A stretch of 64,000 nt of DNA from Dichetophora obliterata. Lineage: Eukaryota; Arthropoda; Insecta; Diptera; Sciomyzidae. Of this stretch, positions 53,996-64,000 are shown in pieces (the first letter of the stretch is position 1; every line of letters starts with the position of its first letter). The notes below the pieces were generated by a model that saw nothing but the letters and a program-made list of their open reading frames with translations, was not told the origin of the DNA and did no database searches. The stretch lies in NCBI GenBank assembly GCA_963920525.1, contig OY986435.1:269991574-270055573 (forward strand), written 5' to 3'. The position numbers were made by a program, and so were the translations under genes.

Positions 53996-54245
53996 TCGTT
54001 TAAAATCGTTTATTGAGATTTAGGCCAGGAGCCGAATCACAGCACGACGAGGCAAGTGCCTATCAATCTTCTACAATTTTGCTCGATCACGGATGCTGTA
54101 ATTCGGCCCCAGGTTAGAACAATTAATTGCTCTAACGAATTTTTTCCAAAGAAACAACAACAACAATATTTTCAATATGAATAGGAAAACATCACTAGCT
54201 GATTTAATTGCAATTTCGTCCCTGCTACAGGCTTTATAAGAAATC
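53996..54245. other. Non-coding, unclassified
   Basis: Includes ggccaggagccgaatcacag and an inverse-like ctgtaattcggccccagg (54030-54115), perhaps a small foldback of about 95 bp. Otherwise nothing seen. Confidence 0.35.
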
Positions 54246-54328
54246 TTTGTGATGTCGACGGGAATCGAACCCAGGCCGTGATTGCCTCGTGCAAGCGCAT
54301 CTTAGCGCAATACACCATAGAGGCGATG
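54246..54328 (-). tRNA. tRNA-like sequence, probably a pseudogene
   Basis: Minus strand: gcctctatggtgtattgcgc (A-box region), gcttgcacgaggcaatc (anticodon-like arm) and gcctgggttcgattcccgtc (T arm and B box) in tRNA order and spacing. The base before the anticodon is A, not the invariant T, and stems contain mismatches. Likely a tRNA pseudogene or SINE piece. Confidence 0.4.
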
Positions 54329-54444
54329 AGATTTCAGTGTCAATTTCTCTATTAATAGACTACAGTCACTTGACAATCATACAGTTCCTTATGTTCTGTA
54401 GATGTTCTACAAACAAGGCTGAACGATTTCGGTTTTCAATTTTC

Positions 54445-54828
54445 TAAACTCTACTAATAATTCGTAACGTCAGCCTACGAATGAATTGTTTTTGACAAAA
54501 GCATAAGTAAATACTACGAATGTAATGGAAAAAATTACGGCGTAATTTGTACGACAAATTTATGAATATTATTATTTATAGTATGTACACAATCATTCGT
54601 ACAATACATAATACGAACTGATTTATTTTTGTTTACGAATTTCATTAGTATATAAAACAAATTCGTAGATACTACATCAGGCATTAGAAAGATGTTACGA
54701 ATGAATTCGTAAAGATATCACAGTTAATATACTTTGTATATTGTACGCAAATTTGTAGAATGGACGAATATTTTGTTTACTAATATCATTCGTAGAAATT
54801 TTACTAATAAATTTTTTGAGTGTAATAC
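54445..54828 (-). repeat. About 400-bp interspersed repeat, copy 2
   Basis: Inverse copy of the repeat at 30418-30815, from cgtaacgtcagcctacgaat to aataaattttttgagtgta. Overlapping open frames are incidental. Confidence 0.7.
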
Positions 54829-55260
54829 TACTACTACTACGAAGGCACACTTTTTAGATCGCACCCCCTCCCCCCCCAAATGGAATGTCTGGATCCGTCT
54901 CTGTTGTGTTAACAACTGTGTGGACGCTTCTTCACAGAAACAAAGTATATGTTTTCTTCACTGTTTTAGCATTACCGTAATTGGGCCAATATTTGAAGGT
55001 AAATGAAGGAGAAAAATATTAAGTAATGGACTATTTCTGTATTATGTTTCTTGGTTATATGAGTAATAATTAAGAATTCTGAACAAATTTAATCGTATTT
55101 CTAATTATATTGATGATTCAATAATATCACAGGAAATTCTCAAATTAAGTACCAAGCGAACGTTAACTCCTTTTTTCTATTTTTTTATTTTAACATATTG
55201 GCTACTGAATTGATATAAAAAAACTATTAAAGATTTTAATTCAAAATAGGCAAATGCACG
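54829..55260. other. Non-coding, no recognisable feature
   Basis: Starts with a short (CTA)n run and a C-run (54829-54880), then AT-rich sequence. Confidence 0.35.
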
Positions 55261-55269
55261 TTTCTACAA

Positions 55270-55835
55270 AAATATAAAGCAGGACTCACTACCCCTCTTG
55301 GCAATTTTGTAAATGATAGCTTTGATGAGAGAGTTTTGTGCAAACTATAGACCTATTACTAAATTCAGCTTATCGATAAAATATTTGGGACCATCTTGTT
55401 GAACAGGCTGAATAAATTTATGACAGATAATAACATAATTACTGTAATATTAATTCGGGCTTAAAAAAATTCAAACACTCTACCTGCTTGTCAAAATTGA
55501 ACTGAATTTATTTACGAAAATTTAGATAGTGGCATTTCTGGAGATTAATTTATTAAAAGTTTTCAACTCAGTAAATTTGCTAATAATGATGAGAAAACTA
55601 GAAGAACTTGGTTTAACACGAAAGGCAATTTGAAAGTTTCTTGTTAAATAGGAAGCAATATGTATAAATTAATGAAATAAAAAGGTCCTTCAAAAAATTT
55701 TACTAGGAATACCCAAGGATCTGAACTTGCTATTTTGTTGTTTTTGTTATATATAAATGGAGTTTTTAGTTTAAAATTAAAGGCTATTCCACAGTTTTAT
55801 GCTTATGATGCAGCTTTAACCTAATATTTAATCAG
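55270..55835 (+). pseudogene. Ancient LINE reverse transcriptase relic
   Basis: Read across several frames the plus strand keeps the order of reverse transcriptase motifs: CANYRPITKFSLSIKY, then LLKVFNSVNLLIMMRKLEEL (from a KAFDSVN-type block), RNTQGSELAILLFLLYINGV (from GIPQGS), and FYAYDAA (from YADD). Many stops. Older than the other LINE copies here. Confidence 0.6.
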
Positions 55836-55839
55836 ACTG

Positions 55840-57384
55840 TACCCTCTACAGCTTACGTGCAAGTAAGTTTACTTATATTATTTTTTTTTAATCTAATTTT
55901 TAGCCTACTGATTAACGTTTATGTGATTCTTTTTGAATTGTGCATGTAAAACTCATAAAATCACGCATTCCTTCGAACAGCCATATTTGGGTCCTAACAG
56001 AAATGGAACTACTTTTTTTAAAAATATTTTGTTTGCATGTCTAATTATTCCATTTCAAATATAAATCCAACAAAAAAATTGTTTCTAGCTGGATCATAAT
56101 GCGTGTAGTAGAGGGTTAAATACAATCTCAAAATTATGTTACTAGTAATTCACATGATTTACTTGGTAGCAGGGATGATTTTTAAAGGTAAAATTGCACC
56201 TTTTTCGGAACATTCAGGTAAAATTTGCTAAAATAAATATTATAAATGCACAGTGCAAGCAAAATACTTTTTATTCGAACAATTTATGTGAAAAATTTAA
56301 TTATATTTTCAAAATAAAAAAGCTTCATTTTATAGGCCAAGGGGGAATAGATCCCCTTAAACCCCACATAATAGCTACGCTACTGAAAATAAATGTTGAG
56401 AATTAAAATATAAAAGGACCATCTTATACATTTAACTCCTCTAAGAATCGTAAATTTTCTTCATTTATTGAGTTTTTTGTAGGTGGGTGGGTCCCAAAAG
56501 AGTGACTAAAAGGGGGTGGATATATTTGGAAGAAATGTTGGTAGGATTAATAATAGAACCAGCTTATAGATTTAACTCCTCTAGAGGTTAATTAAGGGGA
56601 GATATAAACTATGTGGGACAAATTTTTGGCAAGCGGTTTTTCGGAAATGAGAAAGTTTGTGTTAATTTTTATGCGATAATAGTGAAGGGTTCGTGTGTTG
56701 CGTTCAAGTACAAAAACTTCAACACTGCAAAAATGTCACTCCACGCTACAGTGCCTCAACATACGCTGCGTTAGTGTTATTTTTGTTCACTGCTTTAAAA
56801 CAGTTGATCGAATTTCGACCGCAGGCGATACTAGCGTATTTAATTAAAAAAATGTATGAAATATAAATAAAATATGAATAAATTTTATAACCATATAACC
56901 AAGGCAAAATTTTAAAAAATTTGCCAAACTTATATTTTTTTTATCACTTTGATGAGAATCTTACCTAAAGTGGGAAAAATGTGTTAAAAAAATAATTATA
57001 ATATGATGCTTACAGTGATCACTATAAATGGTATTCCAAGTTTTCTTACGTTTCAAAATTTCTTAATCAAAATACATCAAAAATTAAGCTTCAATGTATT
57101 ATTGCAAAAAATCAATTATTTTTAAAGTATTTTTAAAACTTTTTTGTTAATGTTATTAACTTTTTACATTCCATTTCATGTATGATGTTAATGATAACTG
57201 GTTTTTTATTTTAATTATTTGGAAATTCGACTATTAAGATATCGTAATTTTTGGATTATTCGTGAAACCAGTTTTTTCATTATTTGAACCGAATATTTGA
57301 AGTGACTAGTAATAATGTTATAAATTTGGAGTATTGCAGCAGTGATTGCTAATGATGCGAATAGGCGGATTCTGTTAAAAATTT
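55840..57384. other. Non-coding; hAT-like terminus at 56330-56385
   Basis: On the minus strand, cagtagcgtagctattatgt followed by ggggatctattcccccttgg (56385-56335) resembles a hAT end. The remainder is AT-rich, without recognised features. Confidence 0.35.
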
Positions 57385-57580
57385 ACTGTTAACTGTTATT
57401 AGTGATAAGATAAAGAACGGTATCTACAAAACTGCATAATAATAAATATTTACTAACAAATATAGCTATTTGCCAAAAATAAATAGATAAGCGATATATA
57501 AATAAAAGGGATTACTACTAGCTTAGGTTAAGAGTATAAATTAGACAGTTGAGTGATCCAAAGCTTTAGTATTCGAACGA
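57385..57580 (+). promoter_or_regulatory. Promoter of secreted-protein gene 2
   Basis: TATA box tataaat at 57535-57541, then atccaaagctttagtattcg (57557-57576), the same initiator-region block as in gene 1. Upstream agtgataagataaag (57389-57403) is the counterpart of the GATA-type site at 39850. agataagcgatatataaata (57485-57504) is a second site with a TATA-like run. Confidence 0.65.
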
Positions 57581-57677
57581 AAAACAGCTAACACAGCTTA
57601 AAAGTGAAGCGTCAGGAAGCCAAAACTGTCCGACCAAAACTTAGCAATTTTAAAGAAGAAGAAACCAGAGCCAAAAG

Positions 57678-57731
57678 ATGAAATTTTTATTTGTAACATT
57701 TATACTGTGTGCCTCAGTTTTCGCATCTAAT
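57678..57731 (+). CDS. Small secreted protein 2, exon 1 (signal peptide)
   Basis: 18 codons, MKFLFVTFILCASVFASN, aligned residue for residue with the signal peptide of gene 1. Donor AAT/GTAAGT, phase 0. The intron is 63 bp. Confidence 0.87.
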
Positions 57732-57794
57732 GTAAGTTGAACTTAAATAAAAATATGTTTTATTATACATTCAAAAACTAAAAATTAACTGCAG

Positions 57795-58148
57795 GCACAA
57801 GTAGCAGTAATTGGTCCAAATACTGTGATCGCTTCCAACGGGGGCTTTCCACCGTCCAGTCACTTTCTAAATATTCTGCAGCTCCAGGCACAAAAATTGT
57901 TAGGAACACCAGGTGGCTTACCTGAGGATTTGGAACAGCGTGTGGCCGATACGCTGAGCAATGCCGAAGCTGCATTTGCTGTTTGCGATGCTTCTGCTCA
58001 ACCAACATTGCCCTGGATTCAGATACGCTGCATCACACTCCAATTAAAAGTATCCAAGAATGAGTTAGGGCTCATAGAAGATGAAGCTAATGCCAGAGCT
58101 GCAGCTGCTGCTGCAACAACCGTTGCAGCTTCTTCAGCCGTTGTTTAA
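57795..58148 (+). CDS. Small secreted protein 2, exon 2
   Basis: Acceptor ttaactgcag ends at 57794; completes a 135-aa protein. Mature part AQVAVIGPNTVIASNGG, FPPSSHFLNILQLQAQKLLG, TPGGLPEDLEQRVADTL, the two conserved cysteines (AVC and IQIRC), TLQLKVSKNELGLIEDEA and an Ala-rich tail, shorter than in gene 1 and without the PSAPAA repeats. Tandem paralogue of the gene at 40038-40532 on the same strand. Both frames are intact, so both are probably functional. Function unknown; secreted. A polyadenylation signal AATAAA lies at 58246-58251. Confidence 0.87.
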   Translation, partial: AQVAVIGPNTVIASNGGFPPSSHFLNILQLQAQKLLGTPGGLPEDLEQRVADTLSNAEAAFAVCDASAQPTLPWIQIRCITLQLKVSKNELGLIEDEANARAAAAAATTVAASSAVV

Positions 58149-58251
58149 TGTAGCTAGATAGATGTAACCATACCGCAATATTTTAAAATTTAGTGCATCA
58201 TATACCAATTTCAATGGATACTCTTTTTTAGTATGATATCTTCTGAAAATA

Positions 58252-58619
58252 AAAGCTTCAATATATAATACACTATATTTATGATTTTATTTAAAAATTA
58301 TTTTTAACTATGCGCTATGAAATAAACTACGAAGATAAAAACGAAAAAGACCCAAAAGCACTACAGGTTCATGTTTGCTTTCACGGTTAAAATAAAAACG
58401 AATAAGTAATTTCAGACATTGGAGAAGTTAATTAAGGGGGATAAATGCCTTCATTTCGTAAAAATTACCACTTTTCCACGATTTTTTTTATCTGGCTGTA
58501 TAAAAGATAACAAGGTGAAATTACATGCATTGACGTTTCTTAAAATATTTTTTTTTTATAAAAAACTTTACATCGAAACCATCGTTTTTTTCCAAAATAT
58601 GTATATTTTCTCTACTTTT
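58252..58619. other. Non-coding, no recognisable feature
   Basis: AT-rich spacer after secreted-protein gene 2. Confidence 0.4.
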
Positions 58620-58631
58620 TACGCTATTTCA

Positions 58632-59062
58632 CCAAAGCGATTGAGAGTCCTTCTCTCGTTGGGAAGATCAGAGGTGGCTACGTTAGTGGCTGTTACCACA
58701 GGGCACTGCCTAATAGGCAGACATGCCTCCAGATTGGGAGTCATCACTAATGACTTCTGCAGAAGCTGCAGGGACGAGGAGGAGGAGGAAACTATCTCCC
58801 ACCTTCTATGTTCCTGTCCCGCGCTTGCGAGAAGAAGGCATAAACATTTGGGGTCATTCTTCTTCTTCGGAGCTTGACGACCTGTCGGGGACAAGCGTCA
58901 AACGTCTAACAAGCTTTATTAAGAGCTCAATGTGGTTTCACTCGGACTGAAGGCCAAGTGTGCAGCGGTATCACAACGGACCTCACTGGTCTAAGTGAGC
59001 TGTGGTACGTGCGTTTTGGTTTTAAGCACGTACAGCGCCTGCCGCCTCAACCTAACCTAACC
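58632..59062 (+). mobile_element. 5'-truncated LINE 3' end with (CCTAA)n tail
   Basis: 431-bp insertion flanked by the 12-bp duplication tacgctatttca (58620-58631 and 59063-59074). Encodes the end of a LOA/I-type ORF2: TGHCLIGRHASRLGVI, FCRSCRDEEEEETISHLLCS, a C-x2-C...H...C zinc motif typical of that terminus, then a short 3' UTR (tatcacaacggacctcactg) and a cctcaacctaacctaac tail. GC-rich against its surroundings, so probably recent. Confidence 0.9.
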
Positions 59063-59328
59063 TACGCTATTTCAGCGTGTTGTCGCTCAGAGAATCATAA
59101 AAAGTTCCAGCAGAGATATTTTACGCTATTGGAGCGGGTGCTACGCTTGACCTAAAATAAAAACCTTTGATTTTATGTCATACGATTTCGAAAAGGTTAT
59201 TCGAACAAGTGTCACATTATATAAAACGTAAACAGTAGATTCGTCACAGCTTAATTATTCAAACCTACTAAATTTGTAAAGAGTAGCGGCTTCTTCTGTT
59301 GCTGCTTTGTTGAAAACTTACTTGAGAG

Positions 59329-59539
59329 CATGGTAAAATTAGACAAGGTAGTGTTAGGGCGGAGAGCCGGTGACCGAAACTGTCAAAACGAAGTTGACAT
59401 TTCATACAAAATCACAAACCAATAAGAATGCAATATGAAAGCAAAAATTAACAAAACTACCAAAATGGCTGAGTTTGACAGTTATGGTCAGAAAGAGAGT
59501 ACATTCAGCCCTAACACTACCTTGTCTAGTTCTACTATG
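59329..59539. mobile_element. hAT-type MITE (CATRGTARAAYTAGACAAGG ends)
   Basis: 211 bp, ends catggtaaaattagacaagg, tagtgttagggc and inverse, flanked by the perfect 8-bp duplication cttgagag (59321-59328 and 59540-59547). Partial relative at 29064. Confidence 0.92.
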
Positions 59540-59720
59540 CTTGAGAGACTTCACGTATTTCTAGCGTTTTTTATAAGCGAAGACAAGATTGATAGAGATA
59601 ATTTTAGAAGAGATTTTTTTTAAGAGAGTGCCAGAGCAATAATTATAGGATAAAGTTTTTACGCTTTTCTAGCGTGAAATATTTTGAATTTGGCTCTCTG
59701 AAATAAAACTATATTAAATG

Positions 59721-60365
59721 CAGGGACCGTACCGGTTATGGTTTTTATCATAAAAATCAGATGTTAACAATTATCATTTAACTTTTATTTCTTCCGACAA
59801 AAATATTAGTTATTTTATGCCTTATATTTTTTAGGGCAAAAATAACTGTTAGTTTGGTCTTTTATTTTTTAGGTCAAAAATAACAGTTATTATGTGCCTT
59901 TTATTTTTTCGGTCAAAAATATCAGGCAATTAGAATTTTTTAAAGGCTGCTTGAACGACAAAAAAAAGTTTAGTGCAATTTTCATTGTCGCAGCAGCGCG
60001 CACATTTTGAGCTATTACACTTTTTTAGTTTTAATAGTATTTTATATAGTCAAGCGGTCTTTGAAAAAATACAAATTGCCTGATATTTTTGACCGAAAAA
60101 ATAAAAGGCACAAAAAAACTGTTATTTTTGACCTAAAAAATAAAAGTCAAAAGTAACAGTTATTTTTGCCCGAAAAATAAAAGGCAAAAAATAACAGTTA
60201 AGTTTAACTTTTATAGCAACAGTCGAAAATTTAAAATGCGTTTAATATTCTCGAAGCTGCTACCATTACGATTATATTGGTTTATTTATAAAAGTCCTCT
60301 GGCAACTTTTTCGTTATGACTTTGTTTTCTGAAAATTGTAAAATAACAGTTATTTTCGGTCCCTG
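59721..60365. mobile_element. hAT-type MITE (CAGGGACCG ends) with palindromic interior
   Basis: 645 bp, begins cagggaccg and ends cggtccctg, flanked by the perfect 8-bp duplication attaaatg (59713-59720 and 60366-60373). The interior arms (59790-59945 and 60060-60215) are inverse repeats built of aaaataacagttattttt, ggtcaaaaat and ttttattttt blocks that can fold into a long hairpin. Confidence 0.93.
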
Positions 60366-60373
60366 ATTAAATG

Positions 60374-60785
60374 TAGTTAATCTGCTGCCAGCAATAATTG
60401 CTTTTAATTCCCGTGGATTTTTGTTAGAGTGTAGGGGTTGCAGATGCCATCTAAAATCAAATATAAAAATTTTTACTTAAGATATTGAAAAAAGTCGAAA
60501 GTCGACTTTTACTTTCTCGTTTTACTTTCGACTTTTTCTATTTTATGCGAAACAAAAACCTTAACGCTTATCTGAGGACTGTCTTCTCTAAACTAATAAA
60601 CGAAGTAGCTGTTTAACAACAAATAAAACTGCGTTGGCAACTCTTGATTCGATAAATGTAAAATAGTGGTCGGCAAAATTAAAAAAAAAGAGACTGTAAG
60701 GAAGTGTGACAAAGCAATTGCGTATCATCTGATTACGTTACACGCGTGTTTCAATGAAAATGTTTCAATGAACTTTTCACTATTT
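60374..60785. other. Non-coding, no recognisable feature
   Basis: AT-rich. A cgactttta/aagtcgac repeat near 60495-60535 and tcgattagccgacttttac at 62335 may be related. Confidence 0.35.
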
Positions 60786-60922
60786 GAAAAGCAGGTGACA
60801 ACTTTTATCAAAATTTATTATTTTTGAGCTTCAAATTTTGTTTTGAAAAAAAAAAAAAAACATTACAACAAACCCATAGAAATATCAAGAGTACTAGGTA
60901 ACAATTGTTACTTTGCCAGAAT
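60786..60922 (+). mobile_element. CAGCCCTATTCTG-family MITE, truncated copy C
   Basis: Right half of the family (caggtgacaacttttatcaa, gagcttcaaattttgttttg, ttgccagaata). The last bases (gggctg) and the left half are missing. Confidence 0.8.
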
Positions 60923-61149
60923 ACAAATTTATATTCACAATTTTTTATTATAGAAAACAGAGGAATGTTCTATTTTAAGTCAAATTGGTAAGAATTTAAA
61001 ACGAGTGCTTGCCATTGAAATCACAAAAAAATTAACAATACTGAATTGGTAAAACCATACGCTTCTTTAACACTTCTAGATCCTAGGTTCTAAAAGCACG
61101 CATTTCAAAATATCTGTGAGTGTTCTCAAGCAATCTTTCACAATGGTTA

Positions 61150-61640
61150 GCAGCAGTACATAAATAATTACAGCAAAATTATCCTCCTCCACCTCCATTT
61201 AGGTGATCTTATGAATGCCGAGATGAGACAAGCAAGAATTTCGAATGAAGAAGTTGTGATAGCGGCATCGACATCTAATTACCAAGAATCCGATATTAGT
61301 GATATATAATGTTATTTGGATGAGGTGGTTAAAACAAACATGGACTCTACAACTTATGAAATTGAAGGGGTGCCCACTCAGCTGCGCCTTTATCTGTCTC
61401 CTTCAGCTGTTGATCGAAAACTTAATAAAAATTCGCTTGTTGTCTGCAAATGCATGAAAACTGAATTTCCTTTTGTTTGGGCCGTTGCAAAAAAATATTT
61501 ATCAATTGTTGCAACTTCGGTGCCATCCCAAAGGTTATTTTCTCATGCTGGTCTCATAGCGAACCAATTGTAAAACAGCCTTTCGCCAAAACATCGTAAC
61601 ATGTTGGTTTTTCTACGTTCAGTTCGTGAAGACATGTAGT
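61150..61640 (+). pseudogene. hAT transposase C-terminal part
   Basis: ORF 61316-61573 plus flanks: EMRQARISNEEVVIAASTS (before an in-frame stop), YLDEVVKTNMDSTTYEIEG, PFVWAVAKKYLSIVATSVPS, QRLFSHAGLIANQL, stop, then NSLSPKHRNMLVFLRSVRED. This is the W-x-A..YLSI.ATSVPSERLFS dimerisation domain of hAT transposases. Two stops interrupt it. The N-terminal zinc finger and the catalytic core are absent. Confidence 0.85.
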
Positions 61641-61673
61641 TCTCTTAATTGTGCATTCACTTGTGCACAAATA

Positions 61674-61930
61674 TATCGAGCCCTAACCGCCGAATTAACG
61701 TAAGCGCCACTTTTTCGAAATAAGTTTTTAAATGGCAAACGATAGAACGATAACAAAGTCGTCAACTCTAAAAATTTCACATCTCTACGTAAAACTGTTC
61801 TACGGTTATATCTAAAACAAAAATAAAATTTACATGTTCCGCTTATGCAAAAAAAAAAAAACAAGGAAAATGTTTCTCTTGTAAAATTTGGTTTATAACG
61901 CATACGTTAATTTGGCGGTTAGGGCTTGAT
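61674..61930. mobile_element. MITE with CGAGCCCTAACCGCC ends
   Basis: cgagccctaaccgccgaatt, aacgtaagcg at the left faces its inverse (cgcatacgttaatttggcgg, ttagggcttg) at the right. About 255 bp; possible ATAT/ATAT target. Confidence 0.78.
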
Positions 61931-62364
61931 ATCCAGCCAAAAGAAAGTTTTTATTTTTAAGATAGCAGATAGAGACATCACATTTTTTTCTTTATTTTCA
62001 TAAATATTGACGATTTATAAAGAAATTCGCACTAAAAATTTCGAAAATGTTCTCTAACTTTATCTTGAAAATTAACTTTCCCTCTTCTGATTACCCGGGA
62101 AAAATTATTCATAAGAAATCTGATTATCTATATAAGAACTAATATTGCAATATTTTGTTTTTTGTTTTTTATTTATTTACTGAAATACCATGGTTTTGTT
62201 TATTTTTCAACAATAAAACACATTTTTTATATTGAATCATTTGCTTCTTAAATGCCCTACAAAAGCGGCACAAAAATATTTTAAAAAAAGTCGAAAAAAA
62301 GTTGAAAAGTAGACATCTAAAGGTTTAAATAGTCGATTAGCCGACTTTTACATTTGAAATGAAG
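61931..62364. other. Non-coding; half copy of the foldback at 40826
   Basis: 62030-62120 (gcactaaaaatttcgaaaat, gttctctaact, cttctgattacccgggaaaa) is a diverged right end of the element at 40826-41304. The rest is AT-rich. Confidence 0.5.
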
Positions 62365-62466
62365 AAAATGAATGCTTAGAACAAAGAAAAGCACAGTGAC
62401 AGTTCGAGCAAAGGCGGAAAAAGAGTGCATTTCTCTCAAGTGCTACAACCTTATAAATGAACCTTG
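62365..62466 (+). mobile_element. Right half of the CAAGGCTCATTTATAAGG MITE
   Basis: aatgcttagaacaaagaaaa, cacagtgacagttcgagc and ctctcaagtgctacaacctt match 32103-32200. Left half absent. Confidence 0.8.
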
Positions 62467-62469
62467 CCC

Positions 62470-63202
62470 CAGCACTTCTTTTGTTCTCCGAACACAAAGT
62501 ATTTGTAGTAACATTGCGGCTACTTTGCGTAACTTTTGAGAGCTTGTAGCTCATAAACTAATTGTTCAATTGAGCTGATTTCTTTTTTAAAATAAATTCT
62601 AAAATTTATTATAAAATTTAAAAAAATCTAAAAACGCCATTTTAGTATTAAACTTGTATCACTGATTTTGATAAGATTTTGTATGCATGCAGATCTTTGA
62701 TAAAGCAACAACTTTTGTTCAAGTCAATTGTTTTGTTTGAGTTATTTTTGATATGGGCGCTGTTTGAAAAATTGTCTGCATTGCTCTTTGAAGTCTAATT
62801 TCGTCATTAGCAGGGCTACGATTTCGACGAAATGTCATCTTTTTACTGCTGCTTCTAAGACCTTTCATGGTTGTTTAGAAGATTTATTTATGTTTTCTAA
62901 ATTCCAAATATGAAAAGTGTTTTCGTAATTTTTTCGTCATTTTTCATCGTTATTATCGGTTTTAATTTTCTGGTAATTTCTAGGTTTAGGGCATTTTTTT
63001 GTAATTTTTTGCGATTTGGAAATTTTGTTGTTGTCATTTTTGGACATTTTTAATTTTTGCAGCATTTCTAGTTTTTTTAGGTCATTTAAGTGTGATTCTT
63101 GATAGTGCAATAGTTTTAAATAAACTGTAAAAAATTATTGGCCTGAAAAAAATCTTCCAATCTGCATCAAAAAATTTTAAATGCTTGCAATTGGATTAAA
63201 AA
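62470..63202. other. Non-coding, no recognisable feature
   Basis: AT-rich; nothing supported. Confidence 0.4.
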
Positions 63203-63204
63203 TA

Positions 63205-63376
63205 CAGTCGAATCTGGATATAGTGAACGCATTTTTGCAAGGCCTGTTCATTGTATCCAGACCGGTCGCATTTCTTAAAACTTTTTTTTTTACTTTTCTT
63301 CTTAAGATCTTTGAAATGTCTGTTTCTAAAGCGTTCACTCGTCAGAAGCGGGGTTCGTTGTATCCAGATTTTACTG
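63205..63376. mobile_element. Pogo/Tigger-like MITE
   Basis: 172 bp, cagtcgaatctggatatagt at the left against ttgtatccagattttactg at the right, flanked by TA (63203-63204 and 63377-63378). CAGT-Y-AAATCTGGATA ends with a TA target are typical of pogo-type elements. ORFs crossing it are incidental. Confidence 0.75.
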
Positions 63377-63597
63377 TAGTTCTTTTTTTCATGCATATTT
63401 TTGATATTTTTTATTTTATTTCCGTACAAAAACTTTCAAAATTCAAATAAGTTCATTGAAGAATTAAAAGAACTTCAAAGAATTGAAAAATCCACTAAAA
63501 ACAGCCTTACTTTAAGTCAGAAAACAAAAATTTTAAATTAGTTGATGCAGATTGGAAAATGTTTACCATAACTATTATTTCTGACCGTTTGTTTTTT

Positions 63598-64000
63598 TTG
63601 TTTATGTTTATGTTTATGTTTATGTTTTTATGTTTGTGTTTATGTTTATGTTTATGTTTATGTTTATGTTTATGTTTATGTTTATGTTTATGTTTATGTT
63701 TATGTTTATGTTTATGTTTATGTTTATGTTTATGTTTATGTTTATGTTTATGTTTATGTTTATGTTTATGTTTATGTTTATGTTTATGTTTATGTTTATG
63801 TTTATGTTTATGTTTATGTTTATGTTTATGTTTATGTTTATGTTTATGTTTATGTTTATGTTTATGTTTATGTTTATGTTTATGTTTATGTTTATGTTTA
63901 TGTTTATGTTTATGTTTATGTTTATGTTTATGTTTATGTTTATGTTTATGTTTATGTTTATGTTTATGTTTATGTTTATGTTTATGTTTATGTTTATGTT
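63598..64000 (+). repeat. (TTTATG)n microsatellite, over 400 bp, open at window end
   Basis: Begins after a T-run, interrupted once near 63620-63645 (tttttatgtttgtg), then perfect hexamers to the last base (about 60 uninterrupted units). Not the insect telomere repeat TTAGG. Confidence 0.97.

Noticed and set aside
63598..64000. (TTTATG)n considered as telomeric DNA
   Set aside because: Insect telomere repeats are TTAGG-like, and flies use retroelements; this is an ordinary microsatellite.

Overview
The window looks like a piece of a large, AT-rich, transposon-laden genome of a higher (brachyceran) fly. The evidence is one extremely conserved insect coding exon at the left edge, short GT-AG introns in the genes, and insect-type transposons throughout: Tc1, DD41D mariner, P element, hAT, PIF/Harbinger MITEs, Jockey-type LINEs and Ty3/gypsy. 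No bacterial features are present. Everything is read from sequence alone; family names are by motif recognition.

Host genes. (1) 1-367, minus: the 5' coding exon of endophilin A, running off the left edge. (2) 13613-26564, plus: a complete four-exon gene of the Rai1/DXO decapping family, 399 aa when spliced. Two catalytic acidic residues are replaced, as expected for the piRNA-cluster factor Cutoff (Cuff). Its first intron is 11.6 kb and is packed with transposons. (3) and (4) 40038-40532 and 57678-58148, plus: two paralogous two-exon genes for small secreted proteins (142 and 135 aa) with matching TATA/initiator promoters and GATA-type sites, 17.6 kb apart. Possible host-gene remnants lie at 1.2-1.45 kb (Gln-rich), 10.8-11.2 kb (unrecognised ORF) and 12.17-12.6 kb (decayed uncharacterised insect family).

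Layout. 0-13 kb: endophilin A 5' end, a Tc1 relic with a nested LINE tail, an inverted dimer of two MITEs forming an 850-bp hairpin, two copies of a TTA-targeting MITE, and a full-length dead Tc1 element with IR/DR ends. 13.6-26.6 kb: the cuff-like gene; its intron holds foldback elements, a LINE 3' end, a second decayed LINE split by a Harbinger-type MITE, an intact gypsy integrase ORF, a 240-bp tandem repeat and a truncated mariner. 27-33 kb: hAT and Helitron-like ends, MITEs and nested foldbacks. 33.3-38.1 kb: an almost full-length but broken Jockey-clade LINE (minus). 39.7-43 kb: first secreted-protein gene and palindromic MITEs. 43.7-49.0 kb: a 5.24-kb composite element with 0.7-0.9 kb inverted ends, 24-bp satellite cores and tRNA-like sequences. 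49.5-50.1 kb: P-element transposase fragment broken by a 37-bp duplication. 51.6-54.0 kb: a LINE interrupted by a DD41D mariner. 57.5-58.3 kb: second secreted-protein gene. 58.6-63.4 kb: a LINE 3' end with target duplication, hAT and pogo-like MITEs and a hAT transposase fragment. 63.6-64.0 kb: a (TTTATG)n array that runs off the window.

Many insertions could be dated relative to each other or confirmed by target-site duplications readable here: TTA/TAA for six Harbinger-type elements, 8 bp for three hAT-type MITEs, TA for Tc1/mariner, and 12-14 bp for two LINE tails. One MITE even has an unoccupied related site elsewhere in the window. The most interesting biology is the cuff-like gene sitting in, and containing, the kind of transposon load its product would help control.
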